Position numbers and translations under genes: made by a program
The notes under the pieces: model-generated
The model's input: only the letters and a program-made list of their open reading frames with translations
Told to the model about the DNA's origin: nothing
The model's database searches: none
In this document: positions 12,440 to 26,367 of the stretch, in pieces
Position numbering within the stretch: the stretch's first letter is position 1
Layout of the letters: every line of letters starts with the position of its first letter
Source: Sipunculus nudus
Lineage: Eukaryota > Annelida > Sipuncula > Golfingiida > Sipunculidae
Reading direction: 5' to 3'
DNA length: 64,000 bases
NCBI GenBank assembly: GCA_026874595.1
Contig: CM049310.1
Location: 86,839,056 to 86,903,055 of the forward strand

Positions 12440-12955
12440 GACAAAAAGCCCTCAGCCATCAGAACAGTGTTTAGAGGTGGTAACAGTAACAAGTACTAAA
12501 TATCTGTTCCCACAGGGATGTATATCTGTACATGTCTCAGTTATAAATTTAAAATGGAGAGGTATGTACCATGATTCATGAAAATCCACCAAATGCTTAA
12601 TAATCAGAAATTGTAGTTGGTGCCCCTAAACTTGTGCAGCAGTTACAGACCATCAGTCCCTATGATCATAGTAAGTATTGTGAAAATCCACCCAATGGTT
12701 CCTGAGAATAAGCATCTAAATGTTTTTTCTATAATCAGTTCTAAAACGTAGAAAAATAGGTCAAGGTCACCCATCTTCGAACTTGACCGAGATTTCGTTG
12801 ATATACATCTTTACCGAGGAAATAAAATTCTGACAGTGAATCCTTTTCAAGATATCCCGCTCACAAGGTAAAAGTTAACAGACACCAGACGAACAGACAG
12901 ACAGCTTAGGTGACGACAATAGCCCATCAGCCTAAAAGCTGAGGGCTAAAAATTT
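12440..12955. mobile_element. Possible short inverted-repeat element
   Basis: AGCCCTCAGC at 12447-12456 is mirrored by GCTGAGGGCT at 12938-12947. The interior contains ATGAAAATCCACCAAATG-type repeats and a run of ACAGACAGACAG near the right end, as in other repeats of this window. Flanking 11266-12439 and 12956-16830 show no gene I can support; two minus-strand open frames at 14481-15006 match nothing I know. Confidence 0.4.
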
Positions 12956-15900
12956 GGTTAGCTTCATTTTCTATGTAATTTATGAAATAATTATACGTTG
13001 ATTACTTCAATGAACCTAAGTTCATTAACATACTTCATATAACATTACATTCCATTCATTTGTATAAAAATTGCTTTAAAATTGCAATTGTATATTAACG
13101 TAAGATAAGATAAAGTATAAAGGGACATGAATGACATCCCTAAATCAATGTAATTAACATAAGCATGTTGCTTAAGATAATTAAAGCACTTAAGGAAAGA
13201 GAATGAAAGCTAGAGAGAGACAGACAAAAAGACAGAAGAAGAAAAACTGAGAAACACATGCACACAGAGATAAAATTTAAGAGGTAACAGGCTGATCAAC
13301 AGAGAGACACACAGACACACATTTATTAATAGGTACAAAAAGAAAACTTAAACAGGCTTTCTTGAGTCACCCTTTGTAAATAATTGATGTCCCTTGTACA
13401 AACATACAGCGCATATTCAGTCATGATCAAAGAAATAACAGATAAGCATTATGACTCAGATCAGCCGTTATGTACACGGACTGTCACCCTGAGTGAACAC
13501 AGAAAGTTTGCATAACTTTAAAACTGATAATACAGCAATTTAACATACAAGCCTTTAATCTGTGAAGGTCTATGAGTACCCACGTGGTATGAGTCAGGGT
13601 CAGTCAGCAAAATTATCCTGGTTCAGCTCAGTATCAGTGTTTCCCCTTGGTCAGCTGCAAGACTGAAACCAACCAATGCCTAGCTATGAATATATCCCAC
13701 TCACTGCAGAGTTTCTGTTGCTATTATTGGAAGTACACTGCAGAATAGACTACCTGACCATACAATCTCATTTTGACAAAACCTGGGAAATCTTGTCCAA
13801 TCCTATCGCTGTCATTACATAAATCAATAGGCAGTCATGATTTGGTATTCCCCCTGATTCTTATCTGGGTCATCATGAATATTCATCCAACATATCATGA
13901 ATATTCATTTATGATTAGATAAACTGTTAACTACTGAGTTGAACAATAAAACAAATGAATATTCAGGAGCTGTGTATTTCATGTATATTCATATAATATT
14001 AGATTTTCAAGATAGCTGATACTCATTTGGACTATGTGCATGTATTTGATAAGTACAGAAACAAAATAGCAGATTTGCACACATATAAACACAAACATGT
14101 GTATAATGAATACCAATACAGTAACACATACAGATAGCCATACATAGTGTACACAGTATTTTGACGGCAGCTCAAGAACATATCAGATAATCTAATTATA
14201 ATCTGTAGTCTAATCATATTTAACATGGACAAATAAAAAACACAATCTATAACAAGTAAAGCCTGTACAGTTAACCGTATATCCTTGTTACTGCTCTGTC
14301 CTTGGTTAAATCATTTTTTACTTATAACCAGAAATAAACAGACCAAAAACCAGATAGTACTAGGCTCACACAGTCACACGGATATCCCGTTGATAATTAT
14401 ATAAACTGTTATATATGAGAAATGCCTAGTGCTATAAAAACGCTAACAATACCACACACATGGTTGTGATGACAAATATCTTAATTCCATTGACCTAAGG
14501 GAACATCCTTATTGAATAATAAGCAGTTTCTGCACAGAGACCCAAATTCCCGGAAAACTGCACCAGTGAAAACCTGCTCAGGCTCAAATATTGATTTAAA
14601 CAGACTTGACCTATATCTAGCTGTAGTCTGGCTCACTGCTTGCATTAAATAAACTTGTGTGTATGGACAGCTGTATGTGATGTCAATGACCTTGAGCTCT
14701 TTTGAAAGATTCATTTTTTTTCTGCATGGCCTTTTGTCTCTCTCTGCTTACAGCAGTATCACCATGTGAACAAATCCTGGTTGTCATGCAGTGCGGACAG
14801 ATCTTAAGTTTGAATCTTTGTCTCTGTCTATCATTGTGAGTAAATGCAGTTAACATTGAATCTTCGGTTAAAATGTGACAGGTAAAGCTAGCCTCCAATC
14901 TACCAATTTCTTGTTGCAAGACAGAAAAATCTACAAGTCTCGCAGACCAGAGAATACCCACATACCTGCTGATTTTACTTGCACCTAATAAAAATTCTTT
15001 GACCATTTAGGTCACTTTTGTTATAAATGATGTTGTCACAAATAGTTACAAAAAATGATAAAACAATTAAAAGGACTTAAACTATTAGCCTATTTTTTTT
15101 GCCATCACATTTTCCATTTTTATGCAGCTTGAAAATTCTTCAATCACCCTCACATATAAAAATTTGATATTCCTTTAGTGGACAAGATCTGACTTTTATA
15201 AATATATGCAAGTTTGAATTTTTTGGGGTTTTTTTCTCATTGCACAATCATGTTTCTGATATTACAGTGTTACTATTAAAAATCATTCAGTTCTGTTTGC
15301 ATGCAAGTGTGCTGCAGAAAACAAAGCAAATAGAAACAAGAAATATAGATTTGACAATGTAATCTTAACCCGGACCTTGAAATAATATTTTTTTCCCTGA
15401 CTGCTGGCAACCCTGGTATAGTCATGTGACTTCTAAAGCAGGTAGTCTTGCATGCTTTCTTAAATGACTCCATTATCATCTAGTCAACCATTTTCACTGA
15501 ACTAAAAAATGCTTTGTTTCATATTCTACCACAACCTCTTCTATCACCCTCACTTAAGTTCTCTTTAGGATTACCCACAGTGCACCTTTTCATTATGGCT
15601 ACTCAGTTAAACCTATGCCTTGTGATGTTCAAGTGGTGTAAGAAACAACTTAGTGGTGAGGGGATTGGATATAAGTAATGCTACATATAAGTGGTTCCTT
15701 TATTATGTTTCCCCAAGGCTTACTTTGGTTTCACTTCTTAAAATAATTTTTGTCAAAAGATCAATTCTCTCAATTTTATTAACCCAAAATGAAATCATAA
15801 AATAATTTATTCTAATTACTGAATAATGTAAGGATAAATTTTCCATTAATACATTATTGCCTTCCAATCAATTTGATTATTAAAAAATTTGTCTTCAGAA

Positions 15901-16833
15901 TGCTATAACCACCTTCAACAGAAGGGTATGAGGGTATTCCCATTTGTGTGTGTGTGTTTTGATACAACATCAACTCGTGCAATCATGAACAAAATCCCAT
16001 GAAATTTTCAGAGTATTTTGGGAATGGAGGAATCAATTAGATTTTTGTGTGGGATTCCCTTTATTGTCCCGGTCCAGGAAGGACTTTAAGGAATATTCAC
16101 AAATCATTAAATTGTAGAGTCACTTATGCATGAAATAAACCTGGAGGTATGGACTAAATAACAGAATGCAAACACATTTTGGTGCCCATCCCACATTAAG
16201 GATTGGCCACATGGCGGAGGCCTGCATTCCTGAGAATGCATTTTTCTAGTAATCAAGAAGTCACAACATGACACTGACTTAATTACACAGTCAGGTGTAG
16301 TGTCATTGCTAATGTGTGACTGTCCATGACTAGATAAGGATTATTAGTTCTGTGAATTTCAATATTTGATGGAATTCCCCTGGAATTACACACATTGATG
16401 TACGTTACATGATCTCTGTGTGTTGACAGGCACCAAATATTTCCACAATGGGCACAACAGATATTTTAGATAAGACTATCTTTGTTCATTTCATGACTGA
16501 GTTGTACATGTATTTCAATGAAAGACGAGCAAAGCGGATGTTTTCTCATATTGACTTTTCTGGGAAACTAGTCAGTAAAGTATTAAGCCTAAATCAAGCC
16601 ATTTATAAGAAAGTTTGTTGTTATATCTTTACCTGTTTCTCGTTAGCATTTAAGGATATCTTAAAGAAGAATATTCTACTAAAGTTTGTCAATATTTATG
16701 CTACAAACAATGAATAAATGATTAACAACTGGTGTAATAGAAAAGTAATGCCAGGAACATATTTGATCAATTAATGCCCTGAATTGCAGAGTAAACACTC
16801 TAAATTTTGTGATTTTATTCTAAGTGTAAACTG

Positions 16834-16905
16834 AAGCCCTGTGGTTATGGTGTTACATGATTGGGCTGAAAGTCCCTAGTTTGAATCCCAGCCAGCAGTG
16901 CCTGG
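16834..16905 (+). repeat. tRNA-derived SINE-like promoter segment
   Basis: A-box-like TGTGGTTATGG near 16840 and B-box-like AGTTTGAATCC near 16879 are spaced as in tRNA genes. The stretch does not fold as an intact tRNA, so it is best read as a SINE head or a decayed tRNA. Confidence 0.5.
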
Positions 16906-17145
16906 CACTGACAAAAGAGCAGAATCTTTTAAGAACCAGAGATCTGCTCTGATGTCTTAAATAATGAGAGCTTATATGACATTTTCTGCTATTAATATTT
17001 GAGGCACATATAAAATATAAAGCATTTGCCCTACTAACTGGCTTAATTAGTGGCACGACAGAATGGAAATCTGCAATCCCTTAATAAAAGATGACTTCCA
17101 TTCAGTTTTTATGTTAACAAGTCCCAACATTCAGCTGAAGATATA

Positions 17146-17322
17146 CAGTGGAACCCCGCCTTGCGACCACCCAGCAATTGCGACCACCCCCACAATTGCG
17201 ACCACTTTTCTTGGTCCCGAATATACGATCCAGGTAAATTAGAGTTTCACAAATACGACCAGCCCATAATTACGACCACTTTGGTCAGTCCCCAAGGTGG
17301 TCGTAATTGTGGGGTTCCATGG
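17146..17322 (+). mobile_element. Pogo/Tigger-like MITE, 177 bp
   Basis: Left end CAGTGGAACCCCGCC, right end GGGGTTCCATGG, with TA on both sides (17144-17145, 17323-17324). Interior is GCGACCACC / GGTGGTCGTAATTGTG, complementary over the outer ~35 bases. Non-autonomous. Confidence 0.85.
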
Positions 17323-17594
17323 TATTACCAAAGCAGACAAACAGCATATGTATGTCAGAGTGACTTAATCTGGGGTTTTTAAGAAAATGTAAACCAAACT
17401 GGTCTGCAGGTAAAGTTTGAACTTCCAAGGCCAAATACTTGGAATTTAAAGGTCACACATCTGAGCACCTGAAGTAATAAAACCTGTATTACCGGTAACG
17501 GGTATTCATTAACTGTTGTGATGCTGGAACTTGCCTCCTTTGAGTTACACTGGGTAAGAAACTCAGGCTTCAGCACCTCTGAAGTCTAAATAGT

Positions 17595-18660
17595 AACAAG
17601 GGACCCATGGGTCACGGCGCTCAGCTGTTATATATGATTAAAAAATATGATTTGGGAATGAGGCACATGCTGGTTTTGTGTGGTAATAAATATAAGCTTT
17701 ATTATGAGTTGTTGGTGTTTAGCTTATTATGATTTTGATAGTAACTTTGGAGACAGGGAAGAGGATTGATTTCATTTATTTTATTAACAAATGGAGTGCT
17801 ATTGTCACACACATTTTGACTTGGCCATATAACTTATAAGCAGCACATATAATAAAAGAGTTGAACTATTTATTAAAATTTAATATCAAATATTGTGCCA
17901 ATATAATTTTTATTTTAAAAAATTATAAGAAAATCATATGACTTTTAAAAATAAAATATAACTGAAATGATTATTAAAATAATATTGTAGAATATATTCA
18001 TGAATGCATTCATGAATACATTTTGAAAGTTTCTGCTCTGATATTGAAATACTTTCATTTTTACCTGAATTCCCATTCTTATGCAATAAAATTTTTTAAT
18101 GCAGTACATATTCATTTTCATTTCAAATACATTTGCAAAGCATTTGCACCATTTCTATTCCGTTTTAGCCAAACAATGATGTTGAGAATCCAGAATATAC
18201 AAAATTCACAAATTTGAATAATGATCATAAGTACCTGGTTTTATGGCTTTTATTTATATTAAAAAAAAATAAATGTAATATATTCACTTTGGACAACTTT
18301 AACATCAATCTACACACTAGACACAGTAGGAATCTAGATTAATATTATCAACTGCATCTTTGTCTATCATTCATTTTCTTCATATGATCCCTAATGATTA
18401 GTAATGAATATATGATTTATTTTTTTATCATTAAAATTGAACTGAAAATACCATAGGTGGCTGCATGGTGTTATTTGGAATAACATTGACACTTACATTC
18501 TATCCATCCATACAAGATTCTTACATCATCAGTAACTGCAAGTTAATTTCCTGTTACTCATCAACTAACAAATTCCTTTTCTATTAATTTTTCTTTAATT
18601 TGTTATTAAAAATCAATAAAAAATTATTAATTTATTGTTTATTGTTATGTTGTTTTTACA
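17595..18660 (+). repeat. Interspersed repeat B, copy 1
   Basis: Starts AACAAGGGACCCATGGGTCA-like, then CGGCGCTCAGCTGTTATATA. Long stretches (AGGGAAGAGGATTGAT, GGTTTTGTGTGGTAATA, CATCAGTAA) are shared with copies at 26368-27505 (same strand) and 46440-47250 and 53215-53539 (opposite strand). AT-rich, no coding capacity seen. Confidence 0.8.
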
Positions 18661-19199
18661 AAACAACTACAAGATGAGTTGGGTTGGACACCTGGATCAA
18701 CTGTGGCTGGGCATTAGCTGACCTGCCAACATTTGAAAGCTGGCAATCTTACTCAATGCGAGCGCCAAAGGTGCTCAGCCTAAACGGGTGCGGTCCAGGG
18801 GCCCGCCATTAGCACATGCACACACAAAGTTAACAGAATGCCACTCAATGAGTAAAGGCTACAATAGATTGTGTTTTAACCGCTCATGATTAATGGAGTA
18901 ATGGAATGAATGAATGACTAATGAACACATGAAGTTCGATCAGAATTTACTGACAGGAAATCTCTTGTTTAGCAGAATGAATTTCTTTTCCCAGAATATT
19001 CAAAAATCGTACTAATACGATTTTCTCCTGCCAAAAATCTTAAAAAGCGGACTAAGTACGATTAAATCGGACTAGTTGGCAGGTCTGGCTGCCTGGCTGC
19101 CCCAGTGTATGCCTCGCCTCAAGCTTGCATAATTTGCTGAAAGGTCAACAAGGTCAACAAACAGGTGACTGAATAGGGGCTGGGTAGAGCCTGGGTCTG

Positions 19200-20619
19200 A
19201 CATGGTCTCATAAAAACATTAATTAAAGCTACAATTTTTGGCCAATTTCTTTCAGCTTTCTAAACTACAAAGCTGAAATCCTTATGGGTGCATGATATGA
19301 AAATTATATCAACAGTGCTCTCAGGAAACAAATGTGCCATGGTCAAAGTTGGGCAAAATTTAAGGTACTAATTTTATATTTATACTAATAACTTATAAAA
19401 TTTGAAAAATTCAGAACTAATTTTGGGTATTCAATTGAATCTTGATTAAATAATGTTACATCCCTGACAAAAAATCTAGCTTCAGCAATCTTTTTGTCAA
19501 GGGAGTAAATATATTTCTTGATTTTTTAAAAAGTGCATTATGTTTGGGCCCATAACTTAAAACAATTATGCAATACTGACATCATTTCTGGCATGAGCAT
19601 AGCGAATGTATAGAAAAATATGTATATTATATATGATCAAAGTCAGATCAGTGGTTTTGATATTAGGCAGTCTTAAAGTGTAACAATGGGTTTTTAATGG
19701 AAAATGAAGTTTTTCATTAATATCTCGAAGGAATTAAGTCCTAGTGACCAAATTCTTGGCATGGTAGGGGATTTTAGAGACATCTAACTGTATGCCAAAT
19801 TTAAGGAACTTAGAGCTGAAGCTGGGGAGCTGAGCTCTAGCAAACTGCATAAAACTAGCTTGATGTAAACAATATGTGACATGGTGCTTGAAAATTTGTA
19901 TAAAATCTACAGTTTTTGACCAACTGGTTTCAAATTTCAGGTGTTAACAGTTGAAATGCTAACAAAAACATTCTTTGAAAATTAAATCCACAGCAGTTAC
20001 AGGAAAAAACCTGAGATGGTCAAAGTTGGGCAAAATTTAAGGTACCAATTTTTTATTTTTGCTAATATTAAAAAAAAAAATTTTAAAGATTTTGTTCTAA
20101 TTTTTGGTATACAATTTAATTTTGATTTGTAAAAGTTATATTACTGGAAAAAAAGTGCTTAGCTTTAACAAGTTTTGTGTTAAGTGATCAAATTTATTTC
20201 CTGATTATTTACAAAATGCATTATGTTTGGGCCCATAACTTTTTAGATTATAAATACAATACAGACCTAATTTCTGGCATGTACATAGGAACTATATAGA
20301 GGATTATTTATGGTGAATATGAGGAAAAACAGATGAGTGGTTTTGATATTAGGCAGTCCAGAAGTGTGGAAATAGGTTTTTAATAAAAATTGAGGGTTTT
20401 CCTTAATTTCTAAAAAGAACGAAGTCGCAAAGACCCAGTTCTCGGCTTGGTAGGAGATCTTGGGGACATCTAACATTATGCTAAATTTTCGATTCCTAGG
20501 TCTTATGGTTTCAAAATGTGCCACATCTACGGACAGACGGAGGGACAGACAGACGGAGGGATGACGGACAATGGACCAAGACTATAGCTCAGATGACTTA
20601 TAGTCAGCTGAGCTAAAAA
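19200..20619 (-). repeat. Interspersed repeat A2 (GCTCAG-hairpin end)
   Basis: Right end reads TAGCTCAGATGACTTATAGT then CAGCTGAGCTA, preceded by ACGGACAGACGGAGGGA runs. The interior is two diverged tandem modules (CAAAGTTGGGCAAAATTTAA at 19344 and 20022; GGTTTTGATATTAGGCAGTC at 19650 and 20340). It matches 49471-50168 in the opposite orientation. Confidence 0.75.
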
Positions 20620-22387
20620 TACATACAAAAGGCAAAGATTTCTCAGGAACTGCTGACCTATTTTCATGACGGGTCTTTTAATTACACTTGAAGAATTTAA
20701 ACAGCTGGAGAAGACTGTCACTTAAAAACTGTTATAAAATTTAAGCATTTTTGCTTGTAAATTTTAGGATGACACTGATTTATTTTAACTGATCATTCTC
20801 TAATCACACATCCAAAAGCAGACCAACATCTGCAAGCATTACAAAGCAAAATTTAAAAGGTCAGTACAACTGTTGAATTAGGAATGCAGAACCATGGAAA
20901 TTGATAAAACTGTATGCTCTAGCCACTTCCCATGGCAGGGGCATTAAAACTAGAAAATTGGCAGTGATGTGTGTCTATACTCCATTTCCACCAACCTGTG
21001 TCCACTTTTTTTTTGGAGAGAATTTTCATTAAAGTTTATATTTTTATAAAATTTCTTAGAAATTTGCATAAAGAAGTGATATAGTAATTAAGAATTTTAC
21101 AATATATCTCGAGTTTTTGTTTCACAACTTCTTGGACTCTTTATAATTTATGATGATCTGACATATACAATGTCACCCTGCACGAGTAGGCATCTGTGTT
21201 TAACTTGTTATATTTAAGACTGTTAACATGACATCATCCAATGAGCAGCTGTCAGCTGAGGCTGTGTGTTTGCATGTGACCAATGACCTTGACTGCTGAT
21301 ATGTTGTAAAATGTTGACTGATTTCTAACATTTTTAAATAATTCCCTTTCTTAAATATGATTTAATATAGGTATTTAGTTACCTTGCTGCAGAATATATG
21401 GTCCTTTAATTTTGTACCCTACATTATAATTATTTTACCTGAAATGTAACTTATAAAAATTTTCATAGAAAAAAACAGGTGGAAAAGGGGGGATGAAATA
21501 TACTATAGAAACTGTTTTCAAAAAGATCTCAGGAAGTGCCATGGTTGGTACCACAGGTGTTCAAACCCGCACTTGAATAACTGAATGACATTAAGGTCGA
21601 CCAGAGGTCCATAAGATATCAGGACCCAGGCTTAGATTGATCATTATTACCTCCATGAACTCACTGTAAGTTTGATCAACTGATGATAAGTAATGGTATA
21701 CACATTTATAATATCTTAACACAAGAGGCGGCCTGGACTCTTATCAGTGCGGAAGTATAATATATATAAGTAACAATATAATACTATAGATGGGCTTCCT
21801 TGTATACATCAAACAACAAAGGTTATCTTATCTAAATATGTCATGTCACAGATAAAAATGGGTGGGCACTGTCATTCATACTCATTAACAGCACAATACA
21901 TAATTAATAATTATTCAAGTTGAACTCACGGTATGTACATCTGCAGATCTATATCAGAGTTAATGATGTGATGGTGGTTTGACACATACTGACTGTAAGT
22001 ATACATGTGCATTATCAGACCATCAGAGAAAATGACATACCAGTATGTTAATAAAAACCATATCCAAACCCTCGTGCTGTTAAAGTATCTGAAACAGTGC
22101 CAGATTAATGCAATTGGAGGACCCAGGCTAAGAGGTCTTGGAAGGTACAGATTTATATAACTCTATTAAAGCATCTGATCACTGAAGAAATACAACTTTG
22201 CTCTCTTCCATATATTTACTCAAAAAAGCGTTTCAGCGTTGCTGTTACAGAACATCATTTGCTTATTCTTGTACACAAATGGAGTAAACCTTGCATCAGG
22301 CACAATCAGTGAACGCACAAGGGTCTATGTGACCCAGGGAGGCCCCACATGTCATCAGAAAACAGTTCCCTTAATACAATTAAAGTA

Positions 22388-22545
22388 AAGTCGAACACTA
22401 CCTTGAGACCACCCCACAATTGTGACCCTTTTTCTTGGCCCATATATATGATCCAGGTAACTTAGAATTACACAAAAACAACCATCCAAAAATTAAGACC
22501 ACTTTGGTCAGTCCCCAAGGTGGTCATAATTGTGGGGATAAACCG
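22388..22545 (+). mobile_element. Pogo/Tigger-like MITE, diverged
   Basis: TTGAGACCACCCCACAATTG near the left end and AAGGTGGTCATAATTGTGGG near the right end match the copy at 17146. The outermost bases are mutated but TA is present on both sides. The surrounding 20620-24230 shows no gene I can support. Confidence 0.7.
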
Positions 22546-24234
22546 TAGAATATTTCCAAAAAAATTTGTGTGCAATGATAAAAGTGATATAAAGATTAAT
22601 CTATACATGTGTTACATTTAACCAATTAAAAAGTATGATATTGATAGAGATATTCTCACAGAATATTCACAGCCATGGCCCAGTCTCTGCAAAGTCATCC
22701 CAGTTATGCTTCTTTCATAATTTTTCAATGCCTATTCATAAGGGATTTTAACACACAGACCTCATGCTTAAACACTTACAAACCAGTAATGTCATAGGAA
22801 TCTGACAAAGTACCATAAACCGGAGCTAATTTGAACATCATCAACAATTCATATACTGGAGAAGTTAATAATTTTGCTTAAGGTCCAAACACTAGAGCTA
22901 GTCAGGGCGTTTCAACATATAAAATGAAAGATGTGCAGAGCCGTGTAATAAAATATTTTTTTTTTTATTTTGTGTGTTCAAAGTAAAACATTCCTGAATA
23001 TGAACACACTGAGGTTTTAAAATATAATAGATTTCACTATAGAAAAGAGGCAGTCAGTAACCAAATATCATACATTGACAGGGCTTAGCCTGAAAAAAAT
23101 CTTATCCAAAAAGTTTAAACAATACAAAATTCAGTTATCAAAATATTAAAGGCTTCGGAACAAGGAAACCCTGTGTTTTGAAAAAATAAATATTACAGTT
23201 CACCAGCTGCACATATAAAATCTAGTTGATATTATTAATAGTAGTTTATACTAGTAGTCAGATCAACCGAGGGGTGCACATCTATTTTTATTTTTTCCCC
23301 AGAAAATTAGTAAATTTAGAAAACAATAACACTTTGACACAAATGAAACGGGTACTGAGGCCATTATTTACAGGAATACCACACCATACATATTTTGGGT
23401 AATATGTCTGATTTCATTTGAGAGAAATCAGTTTATTTTGTCACAAAATGGTTCACCAAACTTCAGGTTAAGAATACAAGGAATGTAACAGGGTGGGTGA
23501 ACACAAGTATCACATGGGGGTTACAAATCACTGGTGAAGCCACCCTTTTCTGTATATATGTTCCCATGCCCCCCCCCCCCCCCCCAACATTTCTTTGCAG
23601 GGGAGATTGTATGAGTGCATTACAGCCCAAAACATATACATGTGTTGCAATATGTTAAATTTTTCAACATTTGTGCCTGGGTGTCCGTGCTTAAGCATAT
23701 ATATGTAAAACACATGGAGGCCCAGCTTATTCAACAGAAAGTGGCAGCCCCCACCTGAGGTTTAATGTTGATGTTCAATTTTGATGTTTAAATACAAGTG
23801 TTCCTCCCCTTACTTAAGCAAACAAAATCATCCTGTTCAGTACCCATCTTCACAGCTCTGACATGTAGGACAACTGATCACGAGACTGAAGGATGGATTC
23901 CCACCCTGAACAACTTTTTTTTACTTTCATTGGCTAGTTCATGTCCGAAAAGGTGACAAGAAAGTGGATATATATCTTGAAACACCTGAGGTAAAAATTA
24001 GAATTTAAGAAAAAGAGAAGCTTCAAATTTTCACATTCCAAAAGGTGGACCTAATTCAAATATTCTGAATGTGTTAAAAAATTAGGTCTAATTTAGTAGG
24101 TCTATTATTTTTACCAGAATAGGCCTAATTTACCTTTGTTCATTCTAAAGCTATCAGGGTCACATGATGTTTAGCATTGATTATAACTCTCTATTTGACA
24201 AAAATTAAATGGACTGATAAAACTATGCCTAGTT

Positions 24235-24730
24235 AGGGTTGGAACTAATCTTTGAGCATGTTCAAAGTAACCCCACGCACTAGCCTGATTTAACTGGACT
24301 CAATATTATAAGGCCCTGTCATATATTGAGTCCAACAGCCACAGTAGTAGAGTTTCTACAATGTAAACCTCAGAGTACACACCACCCAATGCCCTTGTTA
24401 CAAGTATCACAGGTGTTATACTATTACCTTGTGCCAGCACATCACTTTGAAGTTGGCCCCATTAGGCAAAATGTAAACAAGGCCTACAGGCCTAATGCTA
24501 ACCTGTGCAATGGTTTATACACCAGGTATAATGCTTCAATGCTGGGCTATTACTTTTCAAGTAGGCCTACATGTCTTGTATACGAAAAAGGTATCAGAAA
24601 TGTTGCTGATATATCAAATTCCTCTGGAGAAATAAGCAGGAATATACACTTTGCAAAAATCATTGTAGGTGGCAACACCTGTCTTGTGAACGAGAAAGCC
24701 ATCAAAGACGCATAGAAAGGTCAAAATATT
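24235..24730. repeat. Dispersed repeat (TATATTGAGTCCAA family)
   Basis: CATATATTGAGTCCAA and AGCCTGATTTAA recur at 36370-36560, and the right part (GGTGGCAACACCTGTCTTGT, then AAAGCCATCAAAGA) recurs in opposite orientation at 48940-49000. The 129-codon open frame across it is repeat-derived and looks fortuitous. Confidence 0.5.
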
Positions 24731-24759
24731 AGGCTTATACATCTAACATCTCCAGTTTG

Positions 24760-25250
24760 ATGCACTGGGCTGACCAAGCTTAGGTGAGAAAGGCAGTTGC
24801 CCCGAGTGAACTGTGATAAATTGCTGGCTCAAGCTACTGCACTGAGTGAACTCTTGACCTGCACCTGGCTAGACTGAGTGAATTTTTACCTGTACCTGGC
24901 TGCACTGAGTGAACTCTTGACCTGTTGCATAATCTGACACAGTTGGCAGTCTGTCAAAGATATAAATAGAATCCAGCTACTGCAATGAGTGAACTCTTGA
25001 CCTATACCTGGCTGCACTGAGTGAACTCTTCACCTGTTGACTAATCTGATAGTTGACAGTCTGCCAAATCTATAAACAGATCCTGGCTGACCTTTGGCCT
25101 GTTGCAAAATCTGAAATAGTTGGCAGTCTGTCAAGCCATTTAACCTGAAATCTAGTGGCATGATGTTATAGATGCTGATAAACTGGTGACAGGCTAGATG
25201 TAACTGCTTCACACAGCTAACATATATAGTAAACTGACTCAATTCAATCT
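24760..25250. repeat. Dispersed repeat with GAGTGAACTCTTGACCT units
   Basis: ACTGAGTGAACTCTTGACCT occurs several times in ~60-130 base spacing; the same units lie reverse-complemented at 48620-48900. No coding signal. Confidence 0.65.
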
Positions 25251-25299
25251 CCACTGTTCAGCCAAAAATCATTTATGTGGAAGCATTAAGACAATTATA

Positions 25300-26235
25300 A
25301 TAAGATTTATTGTGGGGATTATTCTTGTAAAATGTTAAACAAATTGGCTTCAGTGGCATCAGTCAAAAAAAGGTTTTGCAGGTTTATCATATAGGAAGAT
25401 ACAGAAAACTGGCTAAGTTCAGCTTCCCATAACTCGGCCAAAAAGCACTGAACCAAAACCGTTTTGACAATCTTGAATTATCAAAATTAGAGGATAATTA
25501 ATGTGTGAGATTTTAGAATTTGGCCAAGTGGTTTTTGTTGAGAAGATCCTTGTAGCCACTGAGCTAAAATGAACTGTTATGGTATATGACTAAATTCAAC
25601 CACTCATAACTCGGCCAAAAGTTGCTAAACAGAGACCATTTGAACAAACTTCAGAAAGCAGTACCCTAAGATCATTTCTTTGTGATATTAAACAATTTGG
25701 CCGTATGGTTTCAGAGAAGAAGTTCTTTGTAGCCCTCAGTATGATACAGGCACTGATGACCCCTGTACAAAAAAGGCCTATGCAGGTGGCGCCACTAATA
25801 CCTCAATTCCAGATATGACTCATGTGACCAACATTGCCATAAAATCTGGTGGTGATAGCTCAAGCCATTTCTGAGATTGAAATTTTTGTATGCTTTTCTC
25901 AACAGATGACTAAGTTCAACTTCCTGTAACTCGGCCAAAAATCACTGAACTGAAACTATTTGACAAACATGAGAGATATGGTATAAGAGATTATTTCTGA
26001 TAAATATTGGACTGTTTTGGAGGAGAAGATTTTTTAAAGGTTTTTAGCTTTTTCTCTTTAAAATCTAAGAAAATGCAGTTGGCCAAAAAATAAGCAAAAT
26101 CCCATATAGTGTTTCATATGGCTAATTTTTTGCATAAAATTTTGTAATTCTAGCGCCTGTCATTTTTGAGATAGTATGGGTTAACGTACAGACAACGGAT
26201 GACACCACACAATCGCATTAGCACACAGGTTCGCT
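25300..26235. repeat. Dispersed repeat with CTCGGCCAAAA modules
   Basis: Three modules with AACTCGGCCAAAA (near 25430, 25608, 25928) each followed by ACTGAAC.. and GACAA. The right end reads ATGGGTTAACGTACAGACAA. The same module in reverse orientation occurs at 47560-48360 and 53640-53830. Confidence 0.6.
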
Positions 26236-26367
26236 AAAAAATTCTCACTCTCAGTCCCTGGAGTCAGCAAAGCTCCCAGTGAGGTATTCAAGTGCCAATA
26301 TGATTGTTCTCCTCTGTCACTACTAAACTTGCTGACATGCCTCTGGTATAAATGTCAGTAAATGTTA

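Noticed and set aside
14481-15006. Two neighbouring minus-strand open frames (77 and 107 codons)
   Set aside because: No recognisable domain, no phase-matched splice sites, low-complexity flanks.
16448-16717. 89-codon plus-strand open frame after an AG acceptor-like site
   Set aside because: No family resemblance, no matching downstream exon; AT-rich chance frame is more likely.
24326-24715. 129-codon plus-strand open frame
   Set aside because: It lies across dispersed repeats that recur elsewhere in the window in both orientations and resembles no protein family.
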